From positions 744,001 through 808,000 of the forward strand of contig NZ_JAERRA010000001.1 in NCBI RefSeq assembly GCF_016735685.1: DNA of 64,000 nt, written 5' to 3'. Made by a program: the position numbers and the translations under genes. The DNA comes from Piscinibacter lacus (GTDB lineage Bacteria; Pseudomonadota; Gammaproteobacteria; Burkholderiales; Burkholderiaceae_C). Every line of letters starts with the position of its first letter. Position 1 is the first letter of the stretch. Of this stretch, positions 54,509-63,881 are shown one piece after another. The notes under the pieces were generated by a model. That model had not been told where the DNA came from. It was given only the letters and a program-made list of their open reading frames with translations, and did no database searches.

Positions 54509-55819
54509 CTAGGCCCCGTCGCCTTCGGCCGGCTCGCTGCCGCGCGGGCCGCGCAGGAAGAGCCGCGAGACCGTGCCCACCATCTGCTGCCGCTGCACCG
54601 GGTCGGCGCCGTGCAGCTCGGCCATCGTGCCGTGCAGCAGCTTCTGGGTGAGGCCGCGGCTCAGGGCATCGAGCACGGCCTCCACCGGCTCGCCGCGCGC
54701 CAGCAGGCGGCGGGCGCGGGCGAGTTCGGCCTCGCGCCAGACATCGGTCTGCGCATGCAGGGCACGGATCAGCGGCGGCACGGTGGCGCGCTGGTCCAGC
54801 CAGTGCACGAAGCTCTGCACGCCGGTCTCGATGATGGCCTCGGCCTGGGCCACGGCGGCCTGGCGCTTCTCGCCGGCGCTCTGCACGATGGCCGAGAGGT
54901 CGTCGACGGTGTAGAGGTAGATGTCGTCCAGCCGCGCCACCTCGGGCTCGATGTCACGCGGCACGGCCAGGTCGACCATGAAGACCGGCCGGTGGCGGCG
55001 GCGCTTGAGCGCCCGCTCGACCGCGCCCAGGCCGATCAGCGGCAGGCTGCTGGCCGTGCAGGAGACGACGATGTCGAATTCGTGCAGCCGGGTCGAGAGA
55101 TCCGTCAGGCGCAGGGCCTCGGCGCCGAAGCGCAGGGCCAGCTTCTCGCCGCGTTCCAGGCTGCGGTTGGCAATCGCCATGCCGGCGGGCTGGCGCGCGG
55201 CGAAGTGGGTGGCGGCCAGCTCGATCATCTCGCCGGCGCCGACGAAGAGCACCCGCGTCTTCTGCAAGTCCTCGAAGAGCTGGCCGGCCAGGCGCACCGC
55301 GGCGGCGGCCATGCTGATCGAGTGGGCGCCGATCTCGGTGGCGGTGCGCACTTCCTTGGCCACCGCGAAGCTGCGCTGGAAGAGCTGGTGCAGCGTGCTG
55401 CCCAGGGTGCCGGCGCTGTCGGCCTCGCGCACGGCCTGCTTCATCTGGCCAAGGATCTGCGGCTCGCCGAGCACCATGGAATCGAGCCCGCTCGCGACGC
55501 GGAAGGCATGCCGCGCGGCGGCGTCGCCCTGCAGCAGGTAGCTGTGCGGGCGCAGGGCCTCTCCCTGGATGCCGCCCACGCTGGCCAGCCAGTCCAGGGC
55601 CGGCTTGACCAGGGCGGGCTCGGCCGAGCAGTACAGCTCGGTGCGGTTGCAGGTCGAGAGCAGGGCCGCCTCGGGCGGCCGGGCCACGCGCTTCTCGGCG
55701 CCCAGGCGCTCGCGGAAGGCTTGCAGCGTCGGCCCGAGCTGGTCGAGCGTGAACGCGAAGCGGCCACGCAGGTCGACCGGCGCGGTGGTGTGGTTCAGGC
55801 CCAGGGCAAAGACGCTCAC
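54509..55819 (-). CDS. hemA: Glutamyl-tRNA reductase
   Basis: A 436-residue NADPH-dependent enzyme that reduces charged glutamyl-tRNA to glutamate-1-semialdehyde, the first committed step of C5 tetrapyrrole synthesis. [15 protein letters not shown] opens the protein; [12 protein letters not shown] carries the catalytic cysteine (near residue 50); [19 protein letters not shown] and [17 protein letters not shown] follow. The start is a GTG at 55819 seven bases after TAGAAT, which suggests a leaderless mRNA. Use of hemA shows the organism makes aminolevulinate by the C5 route. Confidence 0.95.
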   Translation of the reverse strand: MSVFALGLNHTTAPVDLRGRFAFTLDQLGPTLQAFRERLGAEKRVARPPEAALLSTCNRTELYCSAEPALVKPALDWLASVGGIQGEALRPHSYLLQGDAAARHAFRVASGLDSMVLGEPQILGQMKQAVREADSAGTLGSTLHQLFQRSFAVAKEVRTATEIGAHSISMAAAAVRLAGQLFEDLQKTRVLFVGAGEMIELAATHFAARQPAGMAIANRSLERGEKLALRFGAEALRLTDLSTRLHEFDIVVSCTASSLPLIGLGAVERALKRRRHRPVFMVDLAVPRDIEPEVARLDDIYLYTVDDLSAIVQSAGEKRQAAVAQAEAIIETGVQSFVHWLDQRATVPPLIRALHAQTDVWREAELARARRLLARGEPVEAVLDALSRGLTQKLLHGTMAELHGADPVQRQQMVGTVSRLFLRGPRGSEPAEGDGA

Positions 55820-55826
55820 GGGGCGG

Positions 55827-55836
55827 ATTCTAGAAT
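55827..55836. promoter_or_regulatory. Palindromic -10 region shared by hemA and the divergent gene
   Basis: ATTCTAGAAT is a ten-base perfect palindrome. On the minus strand TAGAAT (55827-55832) is followed by seven bases and the hemA GTG, as in a leaderless gene. On the plus strand TAGAAT (55831-55836) could serve the small membrane protein gene at 55970. No clear -35 is present for either direction. Confidence 0.5.
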
Positions 55837-55969
55837 TCGAAGTCGATTTCGCCGAGCCCCGTTCGGATCGAAGGCCTCCGGCCCCTCGTGCTCCCCCGGC
55901 GAGGCAAGCCGATGCAGACGCGCCGGCCCCCGGATCGCCCCCGGCCGCCCCCACCCCGCCCCCGACCCG

Positions 55970-56248
55970 ATGAGCCCCGGCCTGGCCCTGCTCCACCTCC
56001 TCAACCTGCTGCTGCCCGGCCTGCTGCTGGGCGCGCTGACGGCCGCGGCGGCCAAGCTGATCTGGCGCCGCGAGCTGGCCGACCGGCCCTGGCGCCGCCT
56101 GGCCGCCTGGAGCGGTGCCGCCGCCGCCGCGGCCACCGTGCTCGGCCTGGTCCTGCTCGGCCGCGATGGCAGCATGGCGGCCCATGCCGCCAGCGTGGCC
56201 GCGGCCGCGCTGGCCCTCTACGCCGCCGGTTTTCGCGCCGGTCGCTGA
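55970..56248 (+). CDS. Small membrane protein of unknown function
   Basis: A 92-residue protein, very rich in alanine and leucine. Three hydrophobic segments (about 4-28, 45-62 and 66-88) separated by a basic loop ([14 protein letters not shown]) suggest a small inner-membrane protein with the positive loop in the cytoplasm. I do not recognise the family. It lies 30 bases before queE on the same strand and 150 bases from the divergent hemA. The ATG is the only one that keeps the first helix whole; no Shine-Dalgarno is visible. Confidence 0.55.
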   Translation: MSPGLALLHLLNLLLPGLLLGALTAAAAKLIWRRELADRPWRRLAAWSGAAAAAATVLGLVLLGRDGSMAAHAASVAAAALALYAAGFRAGR

Positions 56249-56278
56249 ACCCGCGCAAGCCTGCTGAAGGACCGGCCC

Positions 56279-56923
56279 GTGGCCTACACCGTCAAGGAAA
56301 CTTTCTACACCCTGCAGGGCGAGGGCACGCATGCGGGCCGGCCGGCTGTCTTCTGCCGCTTCGCCGGCTGCAACCTCTGGAGCGGCCGCGAGGCCGACCG
56401 CGCCGAGGCCGTCTGCCGCTTCTGCGACACCGACTTCGTCGGCCACGACGGCCTGGGCGGCGGCAAGTTCGCCGATGCGGCCGCGCTGGCCGCGCATGTC
56501 GCCGGCTTCTGGCCGGCCGCACCCGGCGGTCACCGTTTCTGCGTGCTGACCGGTGGCGAGCCGCTGCTGCAGGTGGACGGACCGCTGATCGAGGCCCTGC
56601 ATGCCCAAGGCTTCGAGATCGCGGTGGAGACCAATGGCACGCTCGCCGCGCCGCCCGGCATCGACTGGCTCTGCGTCAGCCCCAAGGCCGGTGCCCCGCT
56701 GCTGCAGCAGGCCGGCGACGAGCTGAAGGTCGTCGTGCCCCAGCCCGGCCTGGACCTGGCCGCGCTGGAGGCCCTGCCCTTCGCCAGCCGCCGCGTGCAG
56801 CCCATGGACAGCGCCGACCCGGCCGCCCGCCGCGCCGCCGCGGACTGGGCGCTGCGCTGGTGCCTGGAGCATCCGGCCTGGTCGCTCAGCGTGCAGACCC
56901 ACAAGGTGCTGGGCATCCGCTGA
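56279..56923 (+). CDS. queE: 7-carboxy-7-deazaguanine synthase
   Basis: A 214-residue radical SAM enzyme that contracts 6-carboxytetrahydropterin to 7-carboxy-7-deazaguanine on the way to queuosine. The cluster cysteines are C31, C46 and C49, a CX14CX2C spacing that matches the Burkholderia-type QueE rather than CX3CX2[26 protein letters not shown] and LTGGEPLLQ are family stretches. The start is GTG with AAGGA upstream. queD follows after 85 bases. Confidence 0.95.
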   Translation: MAYTVKETFYTLQGEGTHAGRPAVFCRFAGCNLWSGREADRAEAVCRFCDTDFVGHDGLGGGKFADAAALAAHVAGFWPAAPGGHRFCVLTGGEPLLQVDGPLIEALHAQGFEIAVETNGTLAAPPGIDWLCVSPKAGAPLLQQAGDELKVVVPQPGLDLAALEALPFASRRVQPMDSADPAARRAAADWALRWCLEHPAWSLSVQTHKVLGIR

Positions 56924-57008
56924 GACGCTGCCGGCCCGGTGCCGGCAGCGGCCGGCCGCCTGCCGGACAATCCGCGCCTCGCCGGCGCCTGCCGGCCGCC
57001 CCGTCCCC

Positions 57009-57380
57009 ATGTTCGAACTCAGCCAGTCCTTCTACTTCGAGTCCGCCCACACCCTGCGGCGCCGTGTCGGCGATGCCGCCGAGGAGGCCGGCAGCCGCCG
57101 CATCCACGGCCACACCTACCAGGCCGAGGTGGTGCTGGCCGGCACGCCGGATGCCGAGAGCGGCATGCTGGTGGACCTGGCCATCGTGCGGGCCGCGGTC
57201 GCCCGCCTGCGCGAGCGCCTGGACCACCACCTGCTCGACGAAGTGCCCGGCCTGGGTCTGCCGACGCTGGAGCGGCTCTGCGTCTTCATCTTCGATGCGC
57301 TGAAGGCCGAGCTGCCGCAGGCGGTGGAAGTCAGCGTCTGGCGCGAGCGCAGCGGCGACCGCTGCACCTACCGGCCTTGA
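57009..57380 (+). CDS. queD: 6-carboxytetrahydropterin synthase (QueD family) lacking the usual Cys
   Basis: A 123-residue T-fold enzyme of queuosine synthesis, using dihydroneopterin triphosphate. Zinc ligands are H14 (FESAH), H33 and H35 (RIHGHTY). The family motif CxxxHGH reads S29-RRI-HGH, so the catalytic cysteine is a serine here. The glutamate near the C terminus ([12 protein letters not shown]) is kept. A GACAAT at 56966-56971 could be a -10 box. The position next to queE supports the role, though activity on the usual substrate must be questioned. Confidence 0.85.
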   Translation: MFELSQSFYFESAHTLRRRVGDAAEEAGSRRIHGHTYQAEVVLAGTPDAESGMLVDLAIVRAAVARLRERLDHHLLDEVPGLGLPTLERLCVFIFDALKAELPQAVEVSVWRERSGDRCTYRP

Positions 57381-57406
57381 GCGTCCGTCCCGGACCCCCC
57401 GCGTCC

Positions 57407-58795
57407 ATGGACCTGGCCGAGCGCAGCCGCCGCGCCGTCTGGCACCCCTGCACGCAGATGCAGCGGCACGAGGCCGAGCCGCTGCTGGCCATCGCCCGCG
57501 CCGAGGGGCCCTGGCTGATCGACGAGCAGGGCGGCCGCCATCTGGACGCGATCAGTTCCTGGTGGACCAATCTCTTCGGCCATGGCCACCCGCGCATGGT
57601 CGAGGCGCTCAGCGCGCAACTGCGCACGCTCGACCATGTGATGCTGGCCGGCCTGACCCACGGCCCGGTCGTCGAGCTGTCCGAGCGCCTGGGCGCAGCC
57701 ACCGGCCTGGGCCATGCCTTCTATGCGAGCGATGGTTCCTCGGCCACCGAGATCGCGCTGAAGATGAGCGCCCACGCCTGGGCCAATGCCGGCCGGCCGG
57801 CCAAGCAGCATTTCGCCGGCCTGGCGGGCGGCTACCACGGCGAGACGGTGGGCGCCCTGGCCGTCACCGACATCCCGCTCTTCCGCGCCGCCTATGCGCC
57901 GCTGATCCGCCTGGCCGCCACCCTGCCCAGCCCCGATGCACGCGGCGCGCAGGCCGGCGAGGACGCGCATGCCGTGGCCCTGCGCGTGGCCGCCGAGATC
58001 GACACCTGGCTGGCCGCGCATGCCGACACCACCGCGGCCTTCATCCTGGAGCCGCTGATCCAGTGCGCCGGCGGCTTTGCCATGCACGACGCCGAATTCC
58101 TGCGCCGCGTGCGCGCCAGTTGCACGCGGCATCAGGTGCATCTGGTGCTCGACGAGATCGCGGTCGGCTTCGGCCGCACCGGCACGCTGTTCGCGCACCA
58201 GCAGGCGGCGACCCCGGACCAGGCCCTGCGGCCGGATTTCCTCTGCCTCTCCAAGGGCCTGACCGGCGGCGTGCTGCCCCTGTCGGCCGTGCTGACGACC
58301 GAGGCGGTCTACGCCGCCTTCTACGACCGCGAGCCCGCGCGCGGCTTCCTGCACAGCCACAGCTACACCGGCAACCCGCTGGCCTGCCGCGCCGCGCTGA
58401 CCGTGCTGGACCTGTTCGAGCAGGACGATGTGCTGGCCCGCAATGCCGCCACCGCCGCCGCGCTGGACGCCGCGCTGGCACCCCTGCACACCCACCCGGC
58501 CCTGCGCCATGCGCGCCGCCTGGGCATGGTCTGGGCCTGGGACCTGGCGCCCGGATGGGCCGCCGCGCTCGCGCATGAGCCGGGCGGCTTCGCCGGCGCC
58601 TTCCACCGCGCGGCGCGCGCCCGCGGCCTGCTGCTGCGGCCCATCGGCCCCACGCTCTACCTGATGCCGCCCTATGTCCTGGGCGCGGCCGAGATCGCCC
58701 ACCTGGCCGAGGGCACGCTGGCCGCGCTGGAGGCCACGCTGGCCGGCGCGCGGGCGCCCGACCCCCGGGCGGCCCCGCATGCCCCGCTGCCCTGA
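57407..58795 (+). CDS. bioA: Adenosylmethionine-8-amino-7-oxononanoate aminotransferase
   Basis: A 462-residue PLP enzyme of biotin synthesis that uses SAM as amino donor to make 7,8-diaminopelargonate. VWHPCTQMQRHEAEPLLAI is the BioA-specific opening. LFGHGHPRMVEAL, SDGSSATEIALKMSAHAWANAG, FILEPLIQCAGGFAMHD, LVLDEIAVGFGRTGTLFAH and the PLP lysine in CLSKGLTGGVLPLS follow. It starts 26 bases after queD. bioD follows after six bases, giving a bioAD unit. Confidence 0.94.
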   Translation: MDLAERSRRAVWHPCTQMQRHEAEPLLAIARAEGPWLIDEQGGRHLDAISSWWTNLFGHGHPRMVEALSAQLRTLDHVMLAGLTHGPVVELSERLGAATGLGHAFYASDGSSATEIALKMSAHAWANAGRPAKQHFAGLAGGYHGETVGALAVTDIPLFRAAYAPLIRLAATLPSPDARGAQAGEDAHAVALRVAAEIDTWLAAHADTTAAFILEPLIQCAGGFAMHDAEFLRRVRASCTRHQVHLVLDEIAVGFGRTGTLFAHQQAATPDQALRPDFLCLSKGLTGGVLPLSAVLTTEAVYAAFYDREPARGFLHSHSYTGNPLACRAALTVLDLFEQDDVLARNAATAAALDAALAPLHTHPALRHARRLGMVWAWDLAPGWAAALAHEPGGFAGAFHRAARARGLLLRPIGPTLYLMPPYVLGAAEIAHLAEGTLAALEATLAGARAPDPRAAPHAPLP

Positions 58796-58801
58796 AACGG
58801 C

Positions 58802-59533
58802 ATGAACGAAATCCCCGCGCTGCCGCCCTTCGCCTGCTTCGTCACCGGCACCGACACCGGCGTCGGCAAGAGCCGCTTCAGCGTCGCCCTGCTGCAGGCC
58901 CTGCACCGGGCCGGCCATGCGCGGGTGGTCGGCATGAAGCCGGTGGCTGCCGGGGCCGAGCGGCAGCCCGATGGATCCTGGCTGAACGAGGACGTGGCGG
59001 CACTGCGCGCGGCCTCCACCCTGGCCGTGCCGGCTGCGCTGGACAACCCGGTCGTTCTGCCCCTGCCGGCCTCGCCGCATGCCGCGGCGGCGGCAGCGGG
59101 CCTGCGCATCCACCTGCCGCCCATCGTCGCGGCCTGCCGCGCCTTGCAGGCCCAGGCCGATGCCGTGGTGGTGGAAGGTGCAGGGGGCCTGCGCGTGCCG
59201 CTGTCCGACACGCTCGACGGCGGCGACCTGGCCCAGGCCCTGGGCCTGCCGGTGATCCTGGTCGTCGGCCTGCGCCTGGGCTGCCTCAACCATGCCCTGC
59301 TGACGGCCGAGGCCCTGGCCGCCCGCGGCCTGCACCTGGCCGGCTGGGTGGCCAATGTCATCGAGCCGGGCATGCTGGCCGCCGCGGCCAATGTCGAGTA
59401 CCTGCAGGCCCGCCTGCCCGCGCCGCTGCTGGCGCACTGGCCCTGGGCGCCCGGCCTGCCGCCGCCCGCGCCGGACCTGCACGCGCTGCTGCACCCGGCC
59501 GCCGCTGCGCCGCGGGCCGCTGCTTCTTCCTGA
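58802..59533 (+). CDS. bioD: Dethiobiotin synthetase
   Basis: A 243-residue ATP-dependent ligase that closes the ureido ring of dethiobiotin. The P-loop is FVTGTDTGVGKSRFSVALLQAL (about 14-35); KPVAAGAERQPDGSWLNEDVAALRAAS and VEGAGGLRVPLSD follow the family pattern. Directly coupled to bioA, six bases upstream. No terminator is evident in the 51-base convergent gap before the kinase gene. Confidence 0.94.
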   Translation: MNEIPALPPFACFVTGTDTGVGKSRFSVALLQALHRAGHARVVGMKPVAAGAERQPDGSWLNEDVAALRAASTLAVPAALDNPVVLPLPASPHAAAAAAGLRIHLPPIVAACRALQAQADAVVVEGAGGLRVPLSDTLDGGDLAQALGLPVILVVGLRLGCLNHALLTAEALAARGLHLAGWVANVIEPGMLAAAANVEYLQARLPAPLLAHWPWAPGLPPPAPDLHALLHPAAAAPRAAASS

Positions 59534-59584
59534 TCGGCACATGCAGGCCGCGCGCCGACCGCGCCGGCCTGAAGCCGCGCCCGC

Positions 59585-62293
59585 TCAGGGCGATGCGCTG
59601 GCCGCTTGCAGCGGCGCCACGGCTGGCTCGATTCCCAGATCGCCATCGTCCGGATGGCGCCAGTCCGAGGCGCGCAGGGCTTCGCGCAGCGCCTCGGCCT
59701 CGGCCCGCCGGCCCTGGGCGAGCAGGGCGCGCAGCTTGACGGCGATCAGCGCCGGATTGCCTGCGCGGGCGCCGTCCTCGGAAAGGCGCAGGCTGTCGTC
59801 CCAGGCCTGATTGGCCTCGGCCGGACGGCCCGCCCGCTCGCAGGCGCGGGCCAGGGCCACGGCCAGCTCGGCCGCCAGGCGCTGGTGCGAGGCGAAGAGC
59901 CGCTGCTGCCCCGGGGCATCGCGCGGCAGGCGATCGAGGAGGGCGCGCGCTGCGGCTCGGCTGGCTTCGTCCTCGGGCCGCAGCCGCAGCCGCTCGGCCA
60001 GCAGCATGGCCGGCAGCAGGCGCTGCCATTCCACATCCTGCGGGTCGACCTCGGGCTGCGCACGCGCGAGCATGGCGTCCACCTCGCCCAGCCGCAGGGC
60101 GCTGTCGGCCGGCCGGCCCTGCAGGCGCAGCAGGCGCGCGTCCTGCACCAGGGCCACGCCAAGCTGCCAGGTGTTGAACACGCTCTCGCGCTCGGCCGCG
60201 ATCATCTCGCGCAGCCGGTCCAGCCCCGGCGTCTGCGCCTGTCGGCTGGCGGCCAGCTCGCCCATCTCCAGCAGGTATTGCGCCGTGATGATCTGGGCGC
60301 TGGCCTCGATGTAGTGCACCCGCTGGTCGCTCCCCGCCTGGGGGGGCTGCCGCACCAGCGACAGCATCCTGCGGGCGCCCTCCAGCGCCTCGCGCAGCTT
60401 GCCGTGGGCGGCAAGCGCCCGGGCCTGCCAGCCGGCGCCGTGGGCGGCATAGATCCATTGCCCGGGGACGCGCTGCGCCAGCTCGATGACCTTCCGGCGG
60501 GCGGCCTCGTGCCGGGCCAGCGCGGCCGGCAGGTCGTGCTGCTCCATCAGCACCACGCCCATATTGCTCAGGCCGCCGGTGTAGCTGTCGAGCAGGCCGG
60601 GATGCTCCGGGGCGATCGTCAGCCCGCGCTCGGACAGGGCGAGCGAATCCTGGATAGCGGCCACCCACATCGCCATCTCGCCGCGCAGGCCGGCCACCCA
60701 GCCCAGCCGGTCGAGGCTCAGGCTGTGGGCGGCGATGCGGTCGGGATCGTCCGGCGACATCGCCAGCAGCATGGCGGTGGTGTCGGCGGCGGCGCGGCGG
60801 CTGCGCTCGGCCTCGGCGAGCCGGCCGCGTTCTTCGGCCAGGTCGCTCAGCATCTGGAGCACGGCGGCCTGGCGCAGCAGGTCCTCGCCGCGCTGACGGC
60901 GGGCGGGCTGGCTGGCGTAATAGGCCAGCACCTTGCTGCCGACGGCGTCGAGCACGTCCAGCCGGCCCACCGCATCCAGCCGTTCGCGCAGGTCGCCCAG
61001 CATGAATTCCAGCAGCCCCTCGGCCTGCTGGCGCTGGCGGTTGGCCTCTTCGGCCTGGCGCAGGGCCAGGCCGGCGCTGACGAGCAGCAGCGCGCCGGAC
61101 AGGCTGCCCGCCAGCACCGCCCAGCGGTTGCGCTGCACGAACTTGCGCAGGCGGTAGGCCGCGCGGTCGGGCCGGGCGCGCACCGGCTCTTGCCGGAGCC
61201 AGCGGCGCAGGTCGTCGGCGAATTCGGCGGCGGTTGCATAGCGCTCGGCCGGGGCCTTCTTCAGCGCCTTGGCGACGACGGTTTCCAGGTCGCCGCGCAG
61301 CAGCCGCGCGCGCCGGGCCGCCGCCGCGCCGCCCTGGCGCAGCACGGTCTCGGACAGGCGCCGCGGCGTGTGCTCGACCACCGCGCGCAGCCGGTCCAGG
61401 GTGGTGGCGGTCGGCGCGGGCGTCGGGTGCTCGCCGCTCAGCAGGGTGTAGAGCAGCACGCCGAGGGCATAGACATCGGTGGCGGTGGTGACTTCGCCGC
61501 CCTGGAGCTGCTCGGGCGCCGCGTACTGCGGGGTGAATGCGCTGCCGGCCTCACGCGTCAGCTCGGTGGCCTGGCCGGGGGTCTCGGCATCGGCCAGCAG
61601 CTTGCCGATGCCGAAGTCCAGCAGCTTCACCTGGCCCTGGGCGCTGACGAGGATGTTCGAGGGCTTGAGGTCGCGGTGCAGGATCAGCCGGCTGTGTGCA
61701 TGGGCGACCGCGCTGAGCACGTCGAGGAAAAGCCGCAGCCGGGCTGGCAGGTCGAGCCCGAGCTGCTCGCAGTGCTGGTCGATCGGCAGGCCCTCGACAT
61801 GGTCGAGCACCAGGTAGGGCTGGCCGTCCGGCCCGACGCCGGCATCGATCAGCCGCGCGATGTGCGGATGGTCGAGCCGCGCCAGCAACTGGCCTTCGCG
61901 GGCGAAGCGCTCGGCCTCGCCGCGGCTGCGCAGGCCGGTGCGCAGCAGCTTGATCGCAACCCGGCCCTCGTAGCGGCCGTCGGTGCGCCGGGCCTGCCAC
62001 ACGCTGCCCATGCCGCCTTCGCCCAGCGCATGTTCCAGGGTGTAGGCGCCGAGGGTCTGGCCGCCTCGGGCTGCGGCGCCCCCGCCCAGGGCCGGCTGGT
62101 CGAGGAAGCCTTCGGCATCCAGCGCCGCCAGTTCGTTGAGCAGGGCGGCAAGCTCCTCGGCCTCTGCACCCTGGCCGGCGGCGCGCAGGGCATCGAGATG
62201 CGCGGCCCGCGCGGCCAGGTCCAGGTCGAGCAGCATGTCGATCCGGGCCGACAGTTCGGCCCAGCGGGCGGGGTCCGGCGGGCTCGGGCTCAA
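59585..62293 (-). CDS. Membrane serine/threonine kinase with C-terminal helical repeats
   Basis: A 902-residue protein. After an ~80-residue N-terminal region comes a complete kinase domain: GEGGMGSVW (91-99), ATP lysine K115 (VAIK), HRDLKPSN (206-213), DFGIG (226-230) and APEQ (259-262). A membrane helix (about 391-411) follows. The remaining ~480 residues are alanine/leucine-rich helical repeats of TPR type, predicted outside the cytoplasm, as in bacterial STKs coupled to ECF sigma factors. It overlaps the sigma-factor gene by four bases, which argues that the two act together. Confidence 0.92.
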   Translation of the reverse strand: MSPSPPDPARWAELSARIDMLLDLDLAARAAHLDALRAAGQGAEAEELAALLNELAALDAEGFLDQPALGGGAAARGGQTLGAYTLEHALGEGGMGSVWQARRTDGRYEGRVAIKLLRTGLRSRGEAERFAREGQLLARLDHPHIARLIDAGVGPDGQPYLVLDHVEGLPIDQHCEQLGLDLPARLRLFLDVLSAVAHAHSRLILHRDLKPSNILVSAQGQVKLLDFGIGKLLADAETPGQATELTREAGSAFTPQYAAPEQLQGGEVTTATDVYALGVLLYTLLSGEHPTPAPTATTLDRLRAVVEHTPRRLSETVLRQGGAAAARRARLLRGDLETVVAKALKKAPAERYATAAEFADDLRRWLRQEPVRARPDRAAYRLRKFVQRNRWAVLAGSLSGALLLVSAGLALRQAEEANRQRQQAEGLLEFMLGDLRERLDAVGRLDVLDAVGSKVLAYYASQPARRQRGEDLLRQAAVLQMLSDLAEERGRLAEAERSRRAAADTTAMLLAMSPDDPDRIAAHSLSLDRLGWVAGLRGEMAMWVAAIQDSLALSERGLTIAPEHPGLLDSYTGGLSNMGVVLMEQHDLPAALARHEAARRKVIELAQRVPGQWIYAAHGAGWQARALAAHGKLREALEGARRMLSLVRQPPQAGSDQRVHYIEASAQIITAQYLLEMGELAASRQAQTPGLDRLREMIAAERESVFNTWQLGVALVQDARLLRLQGRPADSALRLGEVDAMLARAQPEVDPQDVEWQRLLPAMLLAERLRLRPEDEASRAAARALLDRLPRDAPGQQRLFASHQRLAAELAVALARACERAGRPAEANQAWDDSLRLSEDGARAGNPALIAVKLRALLAQGRRAEAEALREALRASDWRHPDDGDLGIEPAVAPLQAASASP

Positions 62294-62847
62294 GCGCGCA
62301 GCGACATCGCCAGGAAGAGCCGCGCCTTCTGCCAGTCGCGCTGCACGGTGCGTTCGGTCACGCCCAGACCGGCGGCGATCTCGGCCTCGCTCAGGCCGCC
62401 GAAATAGCGCAGCTCGACGACCTGGGCCTGGCGCGGGTCGACCGCGGCCAGGCTGTCCAGGGCCTCATGCACCCGCAGCAGTTCCTCGTCCTGCGCGCCG
62501 ATCTGCTCGACATGCTGGGTGTCCAGCGGCACATGCTCGATGCCGCCACCGCGGCGCTGCGTCTGCCGCGTGCGCACCAGGTCGACCACCACGCTGCGCA
62601 TCGCGCGGGCGGCGTAGGCAAAGAAGTGCTTGCGGTCGGCGAAGGCCGGCATGTCCTGCATCTTCAGCCGCAGGAAGGATTCGTGGACCAAGGAAGTCGT
62701 GTCCAGCAGGGTCATCGCGCCGGCATCGCGCACCCGGCTGCGGGCGAGCTGGCGCAGCTCGGCATACAGCTTGGTGTAGAGCCGTTCGGCGGCTTCGGGG
62801 TCGCCGTCGCCAGCTTCGCGCAGCAGGAGGGTGAGGTCGGCGGCCAT
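62290..62847 (-). CDS. ECF sigma-70 family factor linked to a kinase
   Basis: A 185-residue ECF sigma factor. Region 2 spans LYAELRQLARSRVRDAGAMTLLDTTSLVHESFLRL to FFAYAARAMRSVVVDLVRTRQTQRRGGG, and region 4 is LAAVDPRQAQVVELRYFGGLSEAEIAAGLGVTERTVQRDWQKARLFL. This arrangement matches the ECF group usually encoded beside Ser/Thr kinases. There is no anti-sigma gene; control may be by phosphorylation. The ATG at 62847 starts at region 2; a TAGACT (62885-62890) could be its -10, giving a leader of about 30 bases. Earlier in-frame ATGs are less likely. Confidence 0.9.
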   Translation of the reverse strand: MAADLTLLLREAGDGDPEAAERLYTKLYAELRQLARSRVRDAGAMTLLDTTSLVHESFLRLKMQDMPAFADRKHFFAYAARAMRSVVVDLVRTRQTQRRGGGIEHVPLDTQHVEQIGAQDEELLRVHEALDSLAAVDPRQAQVVELRYFGGLSEAEIAAGLGVTERTVQRDWQKARLFLAMSLRA

Positions 62848-62897
62848 GGAGGAACGACGTCGGGACAAGGTCCGCGGATGCATCAGTCTAGTGCGCA

Positions 62898-62913
62898 CCC
62901 CCATTCTTGGGGG
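62898..62913. repeat. Inverted repeat upstream of the ECF sigma gene
   Basis: CCCCCA-TTCT-TGGGGG, a six-base perfect dyad lying just upstream of the candidate minus-strand -10 (TAGACT, 62885-62890), in the 158-base divergent gap before the BcsQ-like gene. It could be an operator for either gene. Confidence 0.3.
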
Positions 62914-63005
62914 GGTTGTCGTGTTTCCCGTCGGCTTCCCGTTTGAGCAAGGGAGAAGCGCTGCGTGTGCTTCCCGAGCCCCCAACCGCCCCGAGGACCC
63001 CGACC

Positions 63006-63866
63006 ATGGACAAGATCGTTGTGCAAGCCGATCGCGACGCGCTGTACCAGCGCCTGGGCCTGCCCGGGGTGCCAGCCCGACCGGTGGCTTGGCTGGACCA
63101 GTTCCCCCCGACCGACGAGCGACTTCCCTCCGAGGCCATGCCCGCGCCCTCGGGCGATGCCGGCCGCGCGCCGCGCGTGCTGCTGCACAGCCTCCAGGGC
63201 GGCGTGGGCCTGAGCACCCTGGCCGTCGGCCTGGCCAGCCAGTTGGCGCGGGCCGGCCTCCAGGCCCGTCTGCTCGACCTGGGCCGCCAGGGGCAGGCCA
63301 GCTTCTATTTTCAGGAGATCGAGCCGCTGCCCGGTCACGATGCGGCCTGGCTCGATGGCCGGCGCTTCGGTCGGCGGCTGGGGGTGATCTGCCCGCCGGC
63401 AGCGCAGCCGCCCGGCTTCGACACCCTGGCCCTGCGCTGCCAGCAGGTCTTTGGCGAGGGCGCGGAGCAGAGCTTCCTCGTGGCCGATCTGCCCGCGGCC
63501 GGGCATGCCCATGCGCAGGCCCTGCTGGCCCAGGTCGATCTGGCGGTGATCCCGCTGCGGCCCGACCTCTTCGCCCTGCAAGCGGCCGACCGCATGCTGC
63601 GCCTTGTCGAGGCCGTCCGCGCCCCGGCGCTCTTCGTGCTCAACGGCTTCAACCCCGAGCTGCGCGCCCAGCGCAGCGTGCAGACCGCCTTGCACGATCT
63701 GCTGGGCAAGCGCCTGCTGGACGCAACCCTGCCCCAGGACCCGGGCCTGGCCGATCGCCACATGGCCTGCGAGCCGCTGGAGGCCGCCCTTTATCGCAGC
63801 GTCGGCTTCCAGGCCCTCTATGCCCGCTGCGCGCTGGCGGCCATGCGCCGCATGGCGCATCTCTGA
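63006..63866 (+). CDS. BcsQ/YhjQ-like ParA/MinD-family protein with altered P-loop
   Basis: A 286-residue protein. Residues about 1-50 include DRDALYQRLGL, which recalls the short BcsR/BcsP-type segment of cellulose loci. From residue 56 it resembles the cellulose-synthesis protein BcsQ (YhjQ): RVLLHSLQGGVGLSTLAVGLASQLARAGLQARLLDL, then FVLNGFNPELRAQRSVQTALHDLLG. The deviant Walker A KGGVGKST is QGGVGLST here (Q64, L69), so both lysines are lost. The ATG lies 15 bases before another exported protein's gene ends its upstream gap; a bcs locus outside the window is inferred. Confidence 0.65.
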   Translation: MDKIVVQADRDALYQRLGLPGVPARPVAWLDQFPPTDERLPSEAMPAPSGDAGRAPRVLLHSLQGGVGLSTLAVGLASQLARAGLQARLLDLGRQGQASFYFQEIEPLPGHDAAWLDGRRFGRRLGVICPPAAQPPGFDTLALRCQQVFGEGAEQSFLVADLPAAGHAHAQALLAQVDLAVIPLRPDLFALQAADRMLRLVEAVRAPALFVLNGFNPELRAQRSVQTALHDLLGKRLLDATLPQDPGLADRHMACEPLEAALYRSVGFQALYARCALAAMRRMAHL

Positions 63867-63881
63867 CCTTTGCCCTTTTTC

